Positions 29,104 through 38,589 of a stretch of DNA of 64,000 nucleotides are shown in pieces. Position numbers and translations under genes: made by a program. This stretch comes from Flavobacterium circumlabens. GTDB lineage: Bacteria > Bacteroidota > Bacteroidia > Flavobacteriales > Flavobacteriaceae. Below the pieces are notes generated by a model. That model was not told the DNA's origin, did not search any database, and worked only from the letters and a program-made list of their open reading frames with translations. Every line of letters starts with the position of its first letter. The stretch's first letter is position 1. The DNA is taken from the NCBI RefSeq assembly GCF_004345565.1, contig NZ_SLWA01000001.1, positions 405,892 through 469,891 of the forward strand, read 5' to 3'.

Positions 29104-30012
29104 ATGAACAATAAGGAAGGCAATAAAGACAGAGGCGGATCGAGACCAAATAGCTCCAGATCAAACTCTAACAAGCCAAAACCTGCCATGCAAAAGCGTG
29201 CTCAAGGGCCGAAAAAAGTGAAACCTGCTGTGAAAGCAGCTGAAGAAGAAGCGGCACAAAAACTTAAAAAACAGAATCAGGCGCCAAAAAGGCAAAAAGC
29301 TGCTGACGAAATTCGTCTGAACAAGTACATCTCAAATTCTGGTGTATGCTCGCGTCGTGATGCCGATATATACATTCAGTCCGGAAATGTCAAAGTGAAT
29401 GGTGTACCGGTTACTGAAATGGGATATTTAGTAAAATTAAATGATGTTGTAAACTTTGACGGTGTTGTTCTGACTCCGGAAAAGAAAGAATACATCTTGT
29501 TGAACAAACCTAAAAACTTTACAACTGCCTTAGATGAAGGTCAGGAATATCGTAATGTTCTGGAATTAGTTCGTGGCTCTACTACCGCTAAGATTGCTCC
29601 AATTGGGAGAATGGACAAAAACACAACTGGTTTGTTGTTGTTTACAAACGATACGGATATGATTCGTAAATTTACTTTACCAAGTCAGAAATCATCTAAA
29701 ATCTATCAGGTTTCTTTAGATAAAAATCTAAAATTTGAAGATTTAGAAAAAATCAGCAAAGGTCTGGTTCTTGACGGACACCGCGTTTTTGTTGAGGAAA
29801 TCAGCTATATTGAAAAAGAAGCAAAAAGTGAAGTGGGTCTTAAATTACGTTCATCGAATGTAAAGGTGGTTCGTGCAATTTTCGAAAACTTTGATTATGA
29901 TGTTTTGCGTATAGATCGTGTTTCATTTGCCGGTCTTACCAAAAAGAATTTACCACGTGGTAACTGGCGTTTTCTAACGGATCAGGAAGTCATAAACTTG
30001 AAAAACGTTTAA
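29104..30012 (+). CDS. RsuA/RluB-family S4-domain pseudouridine synthase
   Basis: The 302-aa protein modifies uridine in rRNA. A basic, low-complexity tail (about residues 1-75, rich in Lys, Ser, Pro) precedes an S4 RNA-binding domain (IRLNKYISNSGVCSRRDAD). The catalytic domain carries GRMDKNTTGLLLFTNDTD, with the catalytic Asp in GRMD. The start at 29104 is favoured by the promoter box at 29078. It follows the UbiA gene with its own promoter and ends in a clear terminator. RluB-like 23S activity is likely; the exact target is not shown. Confidence 0.9.
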   Translation: MNNKEGNKDRGGSRPNSSRSNSNKPKPAMQKRAQGPKKVKPAVKAAEEEAAQKLKKQNQAPKRQKAADEIRLNKYISNSGVCSRRDADIYIQSGNVKVNGVPVTEMGYLVKLNDVVNFDGVVLTPEKKEYILLNKPKNFTTALDEGQEYRNVLELVRGSTTAKIAPIGRMDKNTTGLLLFTNDTDMIRKFTLPSQKSSKIYQVSLDKNLKFEDLEKISKGLVLDGHRVFVEEISYIEKEAKSEVGLKLRSSNVKVVRAIFENFDYDVLRIDRVSFAGLTKKNLPRGNWRFLTDQEVINLKNV

Positions 30013-30038
30013 TAAAACGATTTCAGACAATCCATATA

Positions 30039-30072
30039 AATCCTGTTTTACTGCTGTAAAATGGGATTTTTT
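30039..30072 (+). terminator. rho-independent terminator after pseudouridine synthase gene
   Basis: AATCC and TTTTAC pair with GTAAAA and GGATT around a TGCT loop, followed by six T residues. Confidence 0.8.
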
Positions 30073-30095
30073 ATTTTAAGAATATTTTGAAAATA

Positions 30096-30695
30096 TTAAA
30101 AGAAATTGTGACCAAAAAGTGTAAAGATTGATCTTCCTAAATTGGCCTGATTTTTATCATCTACTGATTCGTAACACGAAAAGCCAAGTATAATTTTGAT
30201 TCCAGGGTGAATACTATTTAAGATATCTCTTTTCTGTTCTTCCAATAACAGTTTTAAACTGTCTAAAAGCTGGATATTATTTTTAAGATACGAAACGACC
30301 AGTAGTGCTGAAAAATTTAAAATTTCTCTTGCTGTCTCACTTTTGATTCCGACTTCATTTGAAATCATCTCAGAAATTCTTCCCTTTTTGTTGGTGAAAA
30401 TTTCTTTTAATAAATCATTTCCCTCTTCACGATAACAATCATCTACTGATAAAATTCTTCCGGAAGTAAAATCAACTTCACCATAAAAGGTTGAATTTTC
30501 GCCAATTAATGAAACAATTTCTTTATAAAAACCTGACTCCTCTGATTTATTGTACAAGCCCATTAGAACTGTACCTATTGAAACATCAATTCCTTTTATT
30601 AAAAGGGCATCATTTTCAAAATAAAATTTATTCAGCTTTGAAACAACATTGGAAGATATAAAACGTCTAAGTTCAATTTGTAGGTTTGGAGTCAT
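30096..30695 (-). CDS. DUF937-like cytoplasmic protein
   Basis: The 199-aa soluble, mostly helical protein has no signal peptide. The N-terminal half contains a hydrophobic SIGTVLMGLYNKSEESGFYKE segment and a later LLVVSYLKNNIQLLDSLKLLL. This arrangement resembles DUF937 domain proteins, but I could not confirm it. It stands alone: convergent with the pseudouridine synthase gene and preceded by a 284-bp AT-rich spacer (30696-30979) in which I see no gene or clear repeat. Function unknown. Confidence 0.55.
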   Translation of the reverse strand: MTPNLQIELRRFISSNVVSKLNKFYFENDALLIKGIDVSIGTVLMGLYNKSEESGFYKEIVSLIGENSTFYGEVDFTSGRILSVDDCYREEGNDLLKEIFTNKKGRISEMISNEVGIKSETAREILNFSALLVVSYLKNNIQLLDSLKLLLEEQKRDILNSIHPGIKIILGFSCYESVDDKNQANLGRSIFTLFGHNFF

Positions 30696-30979
30696 AATAT
30701 TTAATTTTTTAGAAATTTATTTAAATCCATTCAAAATAACCGATAAAGTGGGGCTTTTAATCGTTTATCAGGATAAAAATATAAAATATTTTAACATTTC
30801 CAAAAGATAAGTTAAAAATTTCCCTAAGCAATTATGACGTATTCAACACCAAATTCAAAAAGTCTCAATGAACATAACCCTTTCGTTATCAAAAACAAAT
30901 AAAAAAAAACGAAAGAAAATTAAAATATTTTTCACAAAAAATAAAAAAATAAGAAAAAGCTTAAACCCGGAGCAAAAAT

Positions 30980-31480
30980 TTAAAACAATCCACTTCGGTT
31001 TTGCCACACTATACTGATAAAAATACCGAGAAAAATGATACAAAAAAGAAAATTAACAAAACTGGAAGCGAGAAATCCGAGTAAGGATCCTGTTGCCGCT
31101 TTTAACGCCCTGCGGTGATTTTTAGAATCATAAATAAGCTCCCCTATAAAAGCCCCTGCAAAAGGACCGATAATCACACCAAAAGGAATTGGGGAAAGAA
31201 TTCCGACTATCAAACCGATATTGGTGCCCCAGACTCCGTAGGAACTCCCGCCAAATTTCTTAGTTCCTTTGGCCGGAATTACATAATCCAGAATCGTAAT
31301 GATAACTGTTATTAAAAGTGTAATCCCTAATACCCAATAATTATTTTCAACTGCTTTCGTTAAGTATAACAGTAACAGGCCCACCCAACAACTGGATAAT
31401 CCCGGCAAAACCGGCATAAAACTACCGAATATTCCAACAATCATGCACACAAAACCAAGTACTAACAATACTATATCCAT
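30980..31480 (-). CDS. DUF456 family membrane protein
   Basis: The 166-aa inner-membrane protein has about five helices. GSFMPVLPGLSSCWVGLLLLY near the N-terminus, the TILDYVIPAKGTKKFGGS stretch and the Gly-rich PFGVIIGPFAGAFIGELI are the DUF456 pattern. The function of the family is unknown. It is divergent from the small lipoprotein gene at 31641. Confidence 0.85.
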   Translation of the reverse strand: MDIVLLVLGFVCMIVGIFGSFMPVLPGLSSCWVGLLLLYLTKAVENNYWVLGITLLITVIITILDYVIPAKGTKKFGGSSYGVWGTNIGLIVGILSPIPFGVIIGPFAGAFIGELIYDSKNHRRALKAATGSLLGFLASSFVNFLFCIIFLGIFISIVWQNRSGLF

Positions 31481-31640
31481 ACGAAAAAGAATATTTTTTT
31501 ATTTAACAAAATGAAACTGCAATTTAAAACAACAATGTCTTTTAGAAAGCTACGAAGAATATCTGTAATACAAAGCTTCTAAAAAAAAATAATTGTATTT
31601 TTATACCATAATTAATTTAGTTCCATTCAACATCAAAATC

Positions 31641-32126
31641 TTGAAGCATTTCCCTCTTTTTTTAGTCGTACTATTTTTCAATTCTTGTCAATATTTTGAG
31701 AAGCAGGTTCCGTCTGAAAAAGAATTACTACAAAAAGAACTGAAATCAATTAACTGGAAAGAAGTAGATGAATTTCCATCTGTTGCCGATTGCGAAAAAA
31801 TAGCAGCTAAAAAACAGCGTCAGCAATGCTTTTTCGAAAAAATGGCACAACTAATCCAGGAAAAATTAGATGTAGATTCTCTTTCTATTCTTTATCCCGA
31901 ACTCGATACTATTGAGGTAAAAGTAACGGTGTTTCCTAACGCCACAATGAAATTCGAACCCCAATTTCCAAAAGATTCGGTCGCTTATGACACCATTAAG
32001 ATCGACAGCATCCTGCATGCGCGCCTGGTTGATTTTCCAAAAGTAAATCCTGCGATCAAACGCGGAGTTCCGGTAAAAACCCAGTTTATTCTTCCTGTCA
32101 TTATCACAGAAAAAAGTATGAAGTAA
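31641..32126 (+). CDS. small lipoprotein with TonB C-terminal-like end
   Basis: Starting from the TTG at 31641 the protein has 161 aa and a compact lipoprotein signal (MKHFPLFLVVLFFNSC, Cys 16). No ATG is available in frame, and the further upstream TTG at 31593 would put a polar stretch before the signal. The C-terminal ~60 residues (DSILHARLVDFPKVNPAIKRGVPVKTQFILPVII) echo the TonB C-terminal pattern in which a Pro-Ala-x-x-Arg-Gly core precedes a beta strand. It may be a periplasmic energy-transducer-like or assembly protein. No operon partner. Confidence 0.65.
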   Translation: MKHFPLFLVVLFFNSCQYFEKQVPSEKELLQKELKSINWKEVDEFPSVADCEKIAAKKQRQQCFFEKMAQLIQEKLDVDSLSILYPELDTIEVKVTVFPNATMKFEPQFPKDSVAYDTIKIDSILHARLVDFPKVNPAIKRGVPVKTQFILPVIITEKSMK

Positions 32127-32195
32127 ATTTTAGAAAGATTTGAATGCGTAAGTTCTGTTTTAGCGAACATGAATAGCTTTTTCTGAAATAAAAAA

Positions 32196-33299
32196 CTAAA
32201 CTTTAAAACTTCGTCCCTTCCAGTTGTAGGAGCCAAACAAACTATACAAAGCAACCGCCGAACTGAAAAAAGGATAGAACAAACTACTCAAAACTAAATA
32301 CTTAATTCGTTTGTTCGTTAAAAATTGATTGGTGATGTAAAGCAGTCCAAAATCAATTATAAACTTTAAACCCACCAATAAAGTTAAAAGTTGCCACGAC
32401 CAGATTCCGAAAAACAAAAATACAGTTCCGATTACAAAACTAAGATTTGCAAAGAAAACAATCAGTCCTAAAATTTTTCCGAATAAACTTTCGTAAGAAC
32501 TTGTTTTCGCTGCCCAACGCACTCTTTGGTAAAATAGCGATTCCCAGTCCTGAGTTGGTTTTGTATGAACAATCGCTTCTTCTGCTTTTAGATAATGAAC
32601 CAGATTTTGATTTAAATTTGCAACTTTTTGGAGTAAAAAAACGTCATCTCCGCTTGCAATTGCATTATTTCCCTCGAAACCATTGATCTTTTCAAACAAT
32701 GATTTTTTATAGGCAAAATTTGCCCCGTTGCACATAAAAGCTTTTTGTACTCCAAAACTTCCAATGGTAGCACCTTGCAGACTCGTAAGATCTAACTGCT
32801 GAAAATGATGCAAAAACGAATTCTCGCAATCATAAGTAACAGGGCCTGCAAGCATTGAAACTTCATTTTCCTGAATGTAGTTATCAAAAGTCAGCAGCCA
32901 ATTTTCAGGAACAATACAATCAGCATCGGTCGTAATAACCCAATCTGTTTTTACGTGCTTCATTGCTGTAGCAATGGCATCTTTTTTAGGAGATTTTGAA
33001 ACCCTGATATTGTCAATTATCTTAATTTGGAATTTAAAAGCTGAAAGCTGAAATTTTTCCGTTGATTCATCATCAACCAAAATCACATCCAATAAATCAA
33101 CCGGATAATTAAGTTCAGTGAAACTCTTCAAAAGATGAGGCAAATTATGAGCTTCATTTCGAAAGGGAACAATAATCGTAAAACTCGTCTGGGGATCTAA
33201 ATTATTTTTCCGGTATTTTTTTATTTTGAAAAAACCATAAATCAACAAGCCAATAGTAATGATGTAAATTTGTAACAGGAGGAACAAGGCCAGACTCAT
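32196..33299 (-). CDS. family 2 glycosyltransferase, membrane-bound
   Basis: The 367-aa protein has an N-terminal membrane helix (about 1-22), a GT-A catalytic domain (TIIVPFRNEAHNLPHLL around residue 42; VILVDDESTE; a DxD-like ITTDADCIVPENW about 115-128; and the acceptor motif QRVRWAAKTSSYE about 258-270 in place of QxxRW), and three C-terminal helices. It is a processive-type GT2 acting at the membrane. Its start overlaps the preceding gene (ATGA), so the two are translationally coupled. The sugar and acceptor are unknown; a glycolipid role is possible. Confidence 0.87.
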   Translation of the reverse strand: MSLALFLLLQIYIITIGLLIYGFFKIKKYRKNNLDPQTSFTIIVPFRNEAHNLPHLLKSFTELNYPVDLLDVILVDDESTEKFQLSAFKFQIKIIDNIRVSKSPKKDAIATAMKHVKTDWVITTDADCIVPENWLLTFDNYIQENEVSMLAGPVTYDCENSFLHHFQQLDLTSLQGATIGSFGVQKAFMCNGANFAYKKSLFEKINGFEGNNAIASGDDVFLLQKVANLNQNLVHYLKAEEAIVHTKPTQDWESLFYQRVRWAAKTSSYESLFGKILGLIVFFANLSFVIGTVFLFFGIWSWQLLTLLVGLKFIIDFGLLYITNQFLTNKRIKYLVLSSLFYPFFSSAVALYSLFGSYNWKGRSFKV

Positions 33300-34240
33300 T
33301 TTACAGCTTTCGTTTTAAAATTCAAAACATAATAACTTCCCAAAATTACCGGTAAAACAACATTTAAAAACCACATTAAAGTAGAAATAAAAACGACAAT
33401 CCATTCGTTAACACCTAAAATTCCGAAGAAATAAATAGCCACACTTCCTTTGACTGCAAAGTCCAAAAACTGAAAAGTCGGCAACGATGAAGCCAAAAAA
33501 TAAACTACCGCAATAGTTGCGATTAGTGTAAAATAGGGCAACTCTACATCAAAAGCCAAAAACAAAAAGTAATATTGATGTGAAAAAACCAGGTAACGGC
33601 AAATGCCTAAAAATATATTTTTCTGATGAACTGACTTTGGAATTTCATTGATTTTATGAAGCAGTTTTTCTATCGAATACCCTTTGATTTTAATCTTTTT
33701 CAATGAAAATAAAATTGCAAAAAACAAAAAGAAAACGGCAAATAAAATGACAACGGTTTTGGTTGTAATTACATTGTATTTCGCATTAAAATACAGCAAT
33801 CCGAAAACACCAAAAATCACCGTCAGAATCATCTGGATTCCGTTGCAGATCAGATTCAGGAAAACCACTTTCTTTGCTTCCGATTTGGGATAAAACAATG
33901 CTTTTCCGGCGTACTCTCCTACTCCATTTGGTGTAAAAATTCCGGCTGTCAGAGCGGCAAGTACTTGTTTTGTAGCTTCTCCTATTGAAATTTCGTGAAT
34001 TACCCTGGCCAGATTCTGCCACTTCAAAATCTCAAAATAACGATTCAAAACACTTAAAAGCAAAATAAAGGCAATTCCTGATACAGATTGATTTTTGCGA
34101 AACAAAATAATAAATTTCTGCCAGTCGAGTTTATCGTTGTGCGCCAGCTGATCGTAAATAAAATAAAAAGCACCTCCAACAATCAAAAGTTTGGCCAGAA
34201 GAACAAGGAATTGTTTAGCTTTGTGAGGAATTGAAATCAT
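33296..34240 (-). CDS. lysylphosphatidylglycerol synthase-like (UPF0104/AglD) membrane protein
   Basis: From the ATG at 34240 the protein has 314 aa and about seven to eight helices, with AALTAGIFTPNGVGEYAGKALF (about residues 84-105) as the family motif. The longer start at 34273 adds 11 polar residues and is less likely. Proteins of this family lack the soluble aminoacyl-transfer domain and often sit beside glycosyltransferases, as here (4-bp overlap with the GT2 gene). Flippase-like or lipid-modifying functions have been proposed; nothing specific can be assigned. Confidence 0.82.
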   Translation of the reverse strand: MISIPHKAKQFLVLLAKLLIVGGAFYFIYDQLAHNDKLDWQKFIILFRKNQSVSGIAFILLLSVLNRYFEILKWQNLARVIHEISIGEATKQVLAALTAGIFTPNGVGEYAGKALFYPKSEAKKVVFLNLICNGIQMILTVIFGVFGLLYFNAKYNVITTKTVVILFAVFFLFFAILFSLKKIKIKGYSIEKLLHKINEIPKSVHQKNIFLGICRYLVFSHQYYFLFLAFDVELPYFTLIATIAVVYFLASSLPTFQFLDFAVKGSVAIYFFGILGVNEWIVVFISTLMWFLNVVLPVILGSYYVLNFKTKAVK

Positions 34241-34348
34241 GCTGCAAAAGTAATCAATTTGAAAATGTGGCAATTTTAAAATTAGAAAATGAATTATATT
34301 CCTTTTTTAAAACTTTCAACCTGAAACTTCAAACCTGAAACAAAAAAC

Positions 34349-34903
34349 TTGACAAAAGAACGCATCATATTAGGCATTGACCCCGGAACAACCATTATGG
34401 GTTTTGGATTGATTAAAGTCATCAATAAAAAAATGGAATTTCTGCAGCTTAACGAGTTGCAGCTTTCTAAATATGACAATCATTACCAGAAGCTTAAAAT
34501 TATTTTTGACCGTACTATAGAATTAATCGAAACACATCATCCGGACGAAATTGCCATCGAAGCGCCTTTCTTTGGGAAAAACGTGCAATCGATGCTGAAG
34601 TTAGGCCGTGCGCAAGGCGTTGCAATGGCAGCGGGACTTTCGAGAGATATTCCGATTACGGAATACGAACCCAAAAAGATCAAAATGGCCATTACCGGAA
34701 ACGGAAATGCCAGTAAAGAACAAGTTGCCAAAATGCTGCAACAGCTTTTAGGCTTAAAAGAATTACCTAAAAATCTCGATTCAACTGATGGTTTGGCCGC
34801 TGCAGTTTGTCATTTCTTTAACTCCGGAAAAATAGTTGCCGGAAAAAGTTATACCGGTTGGGATGCTTTTGTGAAACAGAATGAAGACAAAATCCGTAAA
34901 TGA
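34349..34903 (+). CDS. ruvC: crossover junction endodeoxyribonuclease RuvC
   Basis: The 184-aa Holliday junction resolvase acts with RuvAB. It starts at a TTG (34349); no ATG precedes the first catalytic motif. Metal ligands: Asp11 in GIDPGTT, Glu ~70 in [11 protein letters not shown], and the Asp pair around 143-146 in [20 protein letters not shown] and [21 protein letters not shown] are family-typical. The length is normal. It is a separate unit followed by an inverted repeat that separates it from hemW. Confidence 0.93.
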   Translation: MTKERIILGIDPGTTIMGFGLIKVINKKMEFLQLNELQLSKYDNHYQKLKIIFDRTIELIETHHPDEIAIEAPFFGKNVQSMLKLGRAQGVAMAAGLSRDIPITEYEPKKIKMAITGNGNASKEQVAKMLQQLLGLKELPKNLDSTDGLAAAVCHFFNSGKIVAGKSYTGWDAFVKQNEDKIRK

Positions 34904-34906
34904 GAA

Positions 34907-35020
34907 AATTTGCCAATTAGAAAATTAGATAATTACTTTATTGCGTATCTTTTAATTTTCCAATTTGTTAATTCTTATTCGTATAGCGATCTCATTATCT
35001 AATTTTCTAATTGACAAATT
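34907..35020. repeat. intergenic inverted repeat, family 'AATTAGAAAAT', copy 2
   Basis: The 27-bp arms (34907-34933 and 34994-35020) differ at one position and enclose ~60 bp. It fills the ruvC-hemW spacer, and a degenerate relative lies upstream of ruvC (34256-34292). Same words as at 12853-13007. Confidence 0.85.
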
Positions 35021-35035
35021 ATCTAATTAAAAAAA

Positions 35036-36172
35036 ATGAGCGGAATCTACATCCACATACCATTTTGCAAACAGGCTTGCCATTATTGCGATTTTCATTT
35101 TTCGACTTCTATGAAGAAGAAAGAACAGATGGTTTTGGCTATTGCCAAAGAAATCGGGATGCGCAAAAGTGAGTTTGAAAATGAAATCGTTGAAACCATT
35201 TATTTTGGCGGAGGAACTCCTTCGGTTTTGGAAAATTCAGAACTGCAGCTTCTGATTGATACGATTTATGAGAATTACAGGGTTTCTGAAAACCCGGAAA
35301 TAACGCTTGAAGCCAATCCTGATGATTTGTCGAAAGAAAGAATTTTTGAATTATCTAAAAGTCCCATAAATCGGCTAAGTATTGGAATTCAGTCTTTTTA
35401 TGAAGAAGATTTAAAGATGATGAATCGGGCTCATAACAGCGCGGAAGCCATCAATTGTCTGACAGAAGCGACAAAATATTTCGACAATATTTCACTGGAT
35501 TTAATTTATGGAATCCCGGGAATGAGCGACGAAATGTGGAGGCAGAATATTGAAACGGCATTGAGTTTCGGCATTCCGCACATATCAAGTTATGCCTTAA
35601 CAGTGGAACCAAAAACAGCTTTAAGAAAACTTATCGATACCGGAAAGATTGCCGAACCGCAAGATGAAGTGGCTTCCAATCATTTTATGATTTTGGTGGA
35701 AACACTTGAAAAAAAGGGTTTCATTCATTACGAATTATCGAATTTCGGAAAAGAGAATCACTTTTCTAAAAACAATTCCGCTTATTGGCTGGGCAAAAAA
35801 TATATTGGAGCCGGGCCTTCTGCTCACAGTTATGATGGTGAAAAAAGAGGATGGAATATTGCCAATAATTCACTTTATCTCAAATCGATTCAGAAAAATG
35901 TATTGCCAATTGAAACTGAAATTCTATCAAAATCAGATCGTTATAATGAATATATTATGACAGGATTACGAACCATCTGGGGCATTTCGCTGGACAGAAT
36001 TGAAAATGAATTCGGATCTGAATATCTGGAATATCTGAACAAACAAACGCAGAAATTTCTTAATGACGATTTAGTTTTTATTGAAAATAATATTCTAAAG
36101 CCAACCGCAAAAGGAAAATTTTTAACCGATGGAATCGCAAGTGATCTGTTTTACTTAAATTTGGAAGAATAA
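35036..36172 (+). CDS. hemW: radical SAM protein HemW (heme chaperone, HemN-like)
   Basis: The 378-aa protein carries the radical SAM cluster motif with Cys11, Cys15 and Cys18 (CKQACHYC) followed by Phe20. The true oxidase HemN has a fourth Cys at that place, so this is HemW-type rather than coproporphyrinogen oxidase. FGGGTPSVL, TLEANPDDL, NRLSIGIQSF and a C-terminal HemN_C-like domain (about 290-370) are present. Known HemW binds heme and delivers it to proteins. It is often misannotated as HemN. Confidence 0.9.
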   Translation: MSGIYIHIPFCKQACHYCDFHFSTSMKKKEQMVLAIAKEIGMRKSEFENEIVETIYFGGGTPSVLENSELQLLIDTIYENYRVSENPEITLEANPDDLSKERIFELSKSPINRLSIGIQSFYEEDLKMMNRAHNSAEAINCLTEATKYFDNISLDLIYGIPGMSDEMWRQNIETALSFGIPHISSYALTVEPKTALRKLIDTGKIAEPQDEVASNHFMILVETLEKKGFIHYELSNFGKENHFSKNNSAYWLGKKYIGAGPSAHSYDGEKRGWNIANNSLYLKSIQKNVLPIETEILSKSDRYNEYIMTGLRTIWGISLDRIENEFGSEYLEYLNKQTQKFLNDDLVFIENNILKPTAKGKFLTDGIASDLFYLNLEE

Positions 36173-36177
36173 AAATT

Positions 36178-36258
36178 AGAACGCTGATAAAACGGATGCC
36201 AGCAACGCCGATTGAAAAAATCCGTAAAATCCGCGTTAGAATATCCGTAAAATCCGTG
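36178..36258. repeat. intergenic repeat words 'ATCCGTAAAATCCG'
   Basis: The 93-bp spacer after hemW holds two direct copies of a 14-bp word (near 36219 and 36241), with inverted partners AACGCTGATAAAACGGAT near 36179. It is another intergenic repeat family, shorter and less perfect than the others. Confidence 0.6.
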
Positions 36259-36265
36259 TGCCCTT

Positions 36266-37039
36266 ATGCTAGCAAAAATAAACAACTTCGAAATAGACTT
36301 GTCAAAACCAATCGACATCTCGATTCCGTTAACGAATACAGACGAAAATCCGATTGCCTGGTACATTGAAAAACCAACCATTGAACCTGTCGTTTTTGGC
36401 GAATGGATCGGGAAAGTTTCGGAAGGAAAATCTTCGACCAATTTTAACAATATCTTTTTCAATCCGCACGGACATGGCACACACACGGAATGCCTGGGAC
36501 ATATTACCAATAATTTTTACAGTATCAATCAAGCACTGAAACAGTTTTTCTTTGTTGCACAACTAATCACCATTGAACCTGAAAAATTGGGAGATGATTT
36601 GGTTATTACAAAAAATCAGGTTGAAAAAGCGATAAATGCATGGACTTCCAGTGCTAAAACTGAAGCTTTAATTATCAGAACAATTCCGAATCAAAAAGAG
36701 AAAAAATCCAGAAAATATTCGAATACCAATCCTCCTTATGTATCTGAAGAAGCTGCAATTTTCATCCGCGAAAGCGAAATTCAGCATTTATTAATCGATT
36801 TGCCAAGTGTAGACAAAGAACACGACGAAGGAAAACTCCTGGCTCATAAAGCATTCTGGAACGTAAAAGACACCTTACACTTAAATTCTGATGCGCGTTT
36901 AAACGCTACAATTACCGAAATGATTTTTGTTCCCAATGAAATTGCAGATGGAAACTATTTGCTAAATTTACAAATTGCATCATTTGAAAATGATGCCAGT
37001 CCGAGTAAACCAATTTTATATTCTGTACTATTTTTTTGA
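36266..37039 (+). CDS. cyclase-family metal-dependent hydrolase (kynurenine formamidase-like fold)
   Basis: The 257-aa cytoplasmic protein has the family motif HGHGTHTECLGH (about residues 68-79), a variant of HxGTHxD metal binding, and LLIDLPSVDKEHDEGKLLAH (about 174-193) with the second conserved region. Family members open amide or ester bonds, for example N-formylkynurenine. No kynurenine genes are adjacent, so the substrate is open. Confidence 0.82.
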   Translation: MLAKINNFEIDLSKPIDISIPLTNTDENPIAWYIEKPTIEPVVFGEWIGKVSEGKSSTNFNNIFFNPHGHGTHTECLGHITNNFYSINQALKQFFFVAQLITIEPEKLGDDLVITKNQVEKAINAWTSSAKTEALIIRTIPNQKEKKSRKYSNTNPPYVSEEAAIFIRESEIQHLLIDLPSVDKEHDEGKLLAHKAFWNVKDTLHLNSDARLNATITEMIFVPNEIADGNYLLNLQIASFENDASPSKPILYSVLFF

Positions 37040-37086
37040 TTCTAATTTTAACTTGTAGTTTTGAACCTGCAAAAAAATATTAAAAA

Positions 37087-38148
37087 ATGAAACCAGCAAA
37101 GAAACCAAACCTGAAACGAACCGGTCACCGTGCAATTTGGTCCTATCTTTTTCTTCCGGTTTTTATTTTCTCTTTTAGCAGCATATTCAGCCAAAACAAG
37201 CCACAAAAAGACACGGCCAATTTTATTTATTATCCGGATAAAATAATGGTTCGGGCAAACGTAAGCACGCAAAGTGACAATTATTTTTTAAATAATAAAA
37301 AGGGGACTAATTTAGATTTAGAGACCAACAACAGCTACAAGCTATTCTTAAATATCGATTATAAATTTATCGGATTTAGTTACGGATTCTACCCGAAGTT
37401 TTTTGGCGGTAATAAAGATGAAAATTTAAAAGGAAAATCTTCATTTTCAGATTACAATTTTCGCTTCTTTTTAGGAAGATGGCTTCAGACAGTCCAATTC
37501 AGTAAAACAAAAGGTTATTACGTCTCCAATATGTCTGATTTTTCACCTGGCTGGGTAGAGGGAAAAGATCCGTATCTTCAGTTTCCGGATTTTAAAACAA
37601 TACAATACGGAATGTCAACATCTTATCTTTTTAACCCAAAATTTTCACTAAAAAGTATTACCTCGCTTACCGAATGGCAAAAAAAGAGCGCAGGAAGCTT
37701 TATTCCTTCCTTAATTTACACCTACAACACCATTAAATCAAAAACAGATGATCTTGACGGTAAACAAAAAGAATTTGATGTTCGATTGGCTGCGGGATAT
37801 TATTATAATTTCATCATTGGGAAAAGGTTTTATATTGCACCCAATTTATCCCCATCGCTTGGCGTAAAATTTTTAAAGGACAAGAGTACTGATTCCGGTG
37901 TCACAACTATCGAGAAACATACTTACTTAACCCGAAACCTTGAAGGCGGTATAAAAGTGGGCTATAACAGCGATCGCATACTTTGCGGAGCAAGCTTAAA
38001 CTTTAGCAACAGTTCGTATAACGAAGATAAATCTACTATTATTTCTAATGACAAAGTCTACGGATTATTGTATTTTGGCTATCGTTTTGATGCTCCGGGG
38101 TTTATTAGAAAGCCAGTTGAAAAAATTGACGAGAAAATTAAAATGTAA
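37087..38148 (+). CDS. DUF4421-like outer membrane beta-barrel protein
   Basis: The 353-aa exported protein has a basic N-terminus, then a hydrophobic segment ending at about residue 36 (IFSQ). The remainder alternates short beta strands rich in Tyr/Phe (NIDYKFIGFSYGFYPKFF, GYYYNFIIGKRFYIAPNLSPS, YGLLYFGYRF), indicating a barrel in the outer membrane. The beginning KIMVRANVSTQSDNYFL fits DUF4421. Function unknown. The next gene begins 33 bp downstream. Confidence 0.7.
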   Translation: MKPAKKPNLKRTGHRAIWSYLFLPVFIFSFSSIFSQNKPQKDTANFIYYPDKIMVRANVSTQSDNYFLNNKKGTNLDLETNNSYKLFLNIDYKFIGFSYGFYPKFFGGNKDENLKGKSSFSDYNFRFFLGRWLQTVQFSKTKGYYVSNMSDFSPGWVEGKDPYLQFPDFKTIQYGMSTSYLFNPKFSLKSITSLTEWQKKSAGSFIPSLIYTYNTIKSKTDDLDGKQKEFDVRLAAGYYYNFIIGKRFYIAPNLSPSLGVKFLKDKSTDSGVTTIEKHTYLTRNLEGGIKVGYNSDRILCGASLNFSNSSYNEDKSTIISNDKVYGLLYFGYRFDAPGFIRKPVEKIDEKIKM

Positions 38149-38181
38149 CACCACCTAAAAACTATAGTACTGCAACAAATC

Positions 38182-38589
38182 ATGAATCAGATTACCGTTT
38201 CGACAGATAAAAACAAACTTGATGTTCCGTTTATTCAAACTTTTTTAAAAGATATTTACTGGACTGCGGCACGAACAATCGAAGAAGTGCAGACTACTAT
38301 TGATTCTTCGGTTTGTTTTGGAATTTATTTAAATGATAAACAGATTGGTTTTGCACGCGTGATTACGGATTATGTGGTTTTCGGATATGTGATGGATGTT
38401 TTTATTACCGAAGAACATCGCGGCAAAGGTTACTCTTCTGTCTTAATCGAAAAGATGATGAGTGAACCCGTTCTGAAAGATATTAAAATCTGGAGATTAG
38501 CCACAACAGATGCACATTTTTTATATGAGAAATTTGGGTTTAAGGCATTGGAACATCCTGAAAAAATGATGGAAAAGAAATTACTATGA
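38182..38589 (+). CDS. GNAT family N-acetyltransferase
   Basis: The 135-aa cytoplasmic protein has the acetyl-CoA binding loop in VFITEEHRGKGYSSVLIEKMM (about 73-93) and the C-terminal TTDAHFLYEKFGFKAL. It is a single-domain GNAT of unknown substrate. It overlaps the DUF4260 gene by 4 bp (ATGA), so the two are co-translated; a third small gene (MmcQ/YjbR) follows 8 bp later. Confidence 0.87.
   Translation: MNQITVSTDKNKLDVPFIQTFLKDIYWTAARTIEEVQTTIDSSVCFGIYLNDKQIGFARVITDYVVFGYVMDVFITEEHRGKGYSSVLIEKMMSEPVLKDIKIWRLATTDAHFLYEKFGFKALEHPEKMMEKKLL

Noticed and set aside
35036..36172. Annotating the radical SAM gene as coproporphyrinogen III oxidase HemN.
   Set aside because: The fourth cluster-side Cys of HemN is replaced by Phe20, so HemW is the better call.
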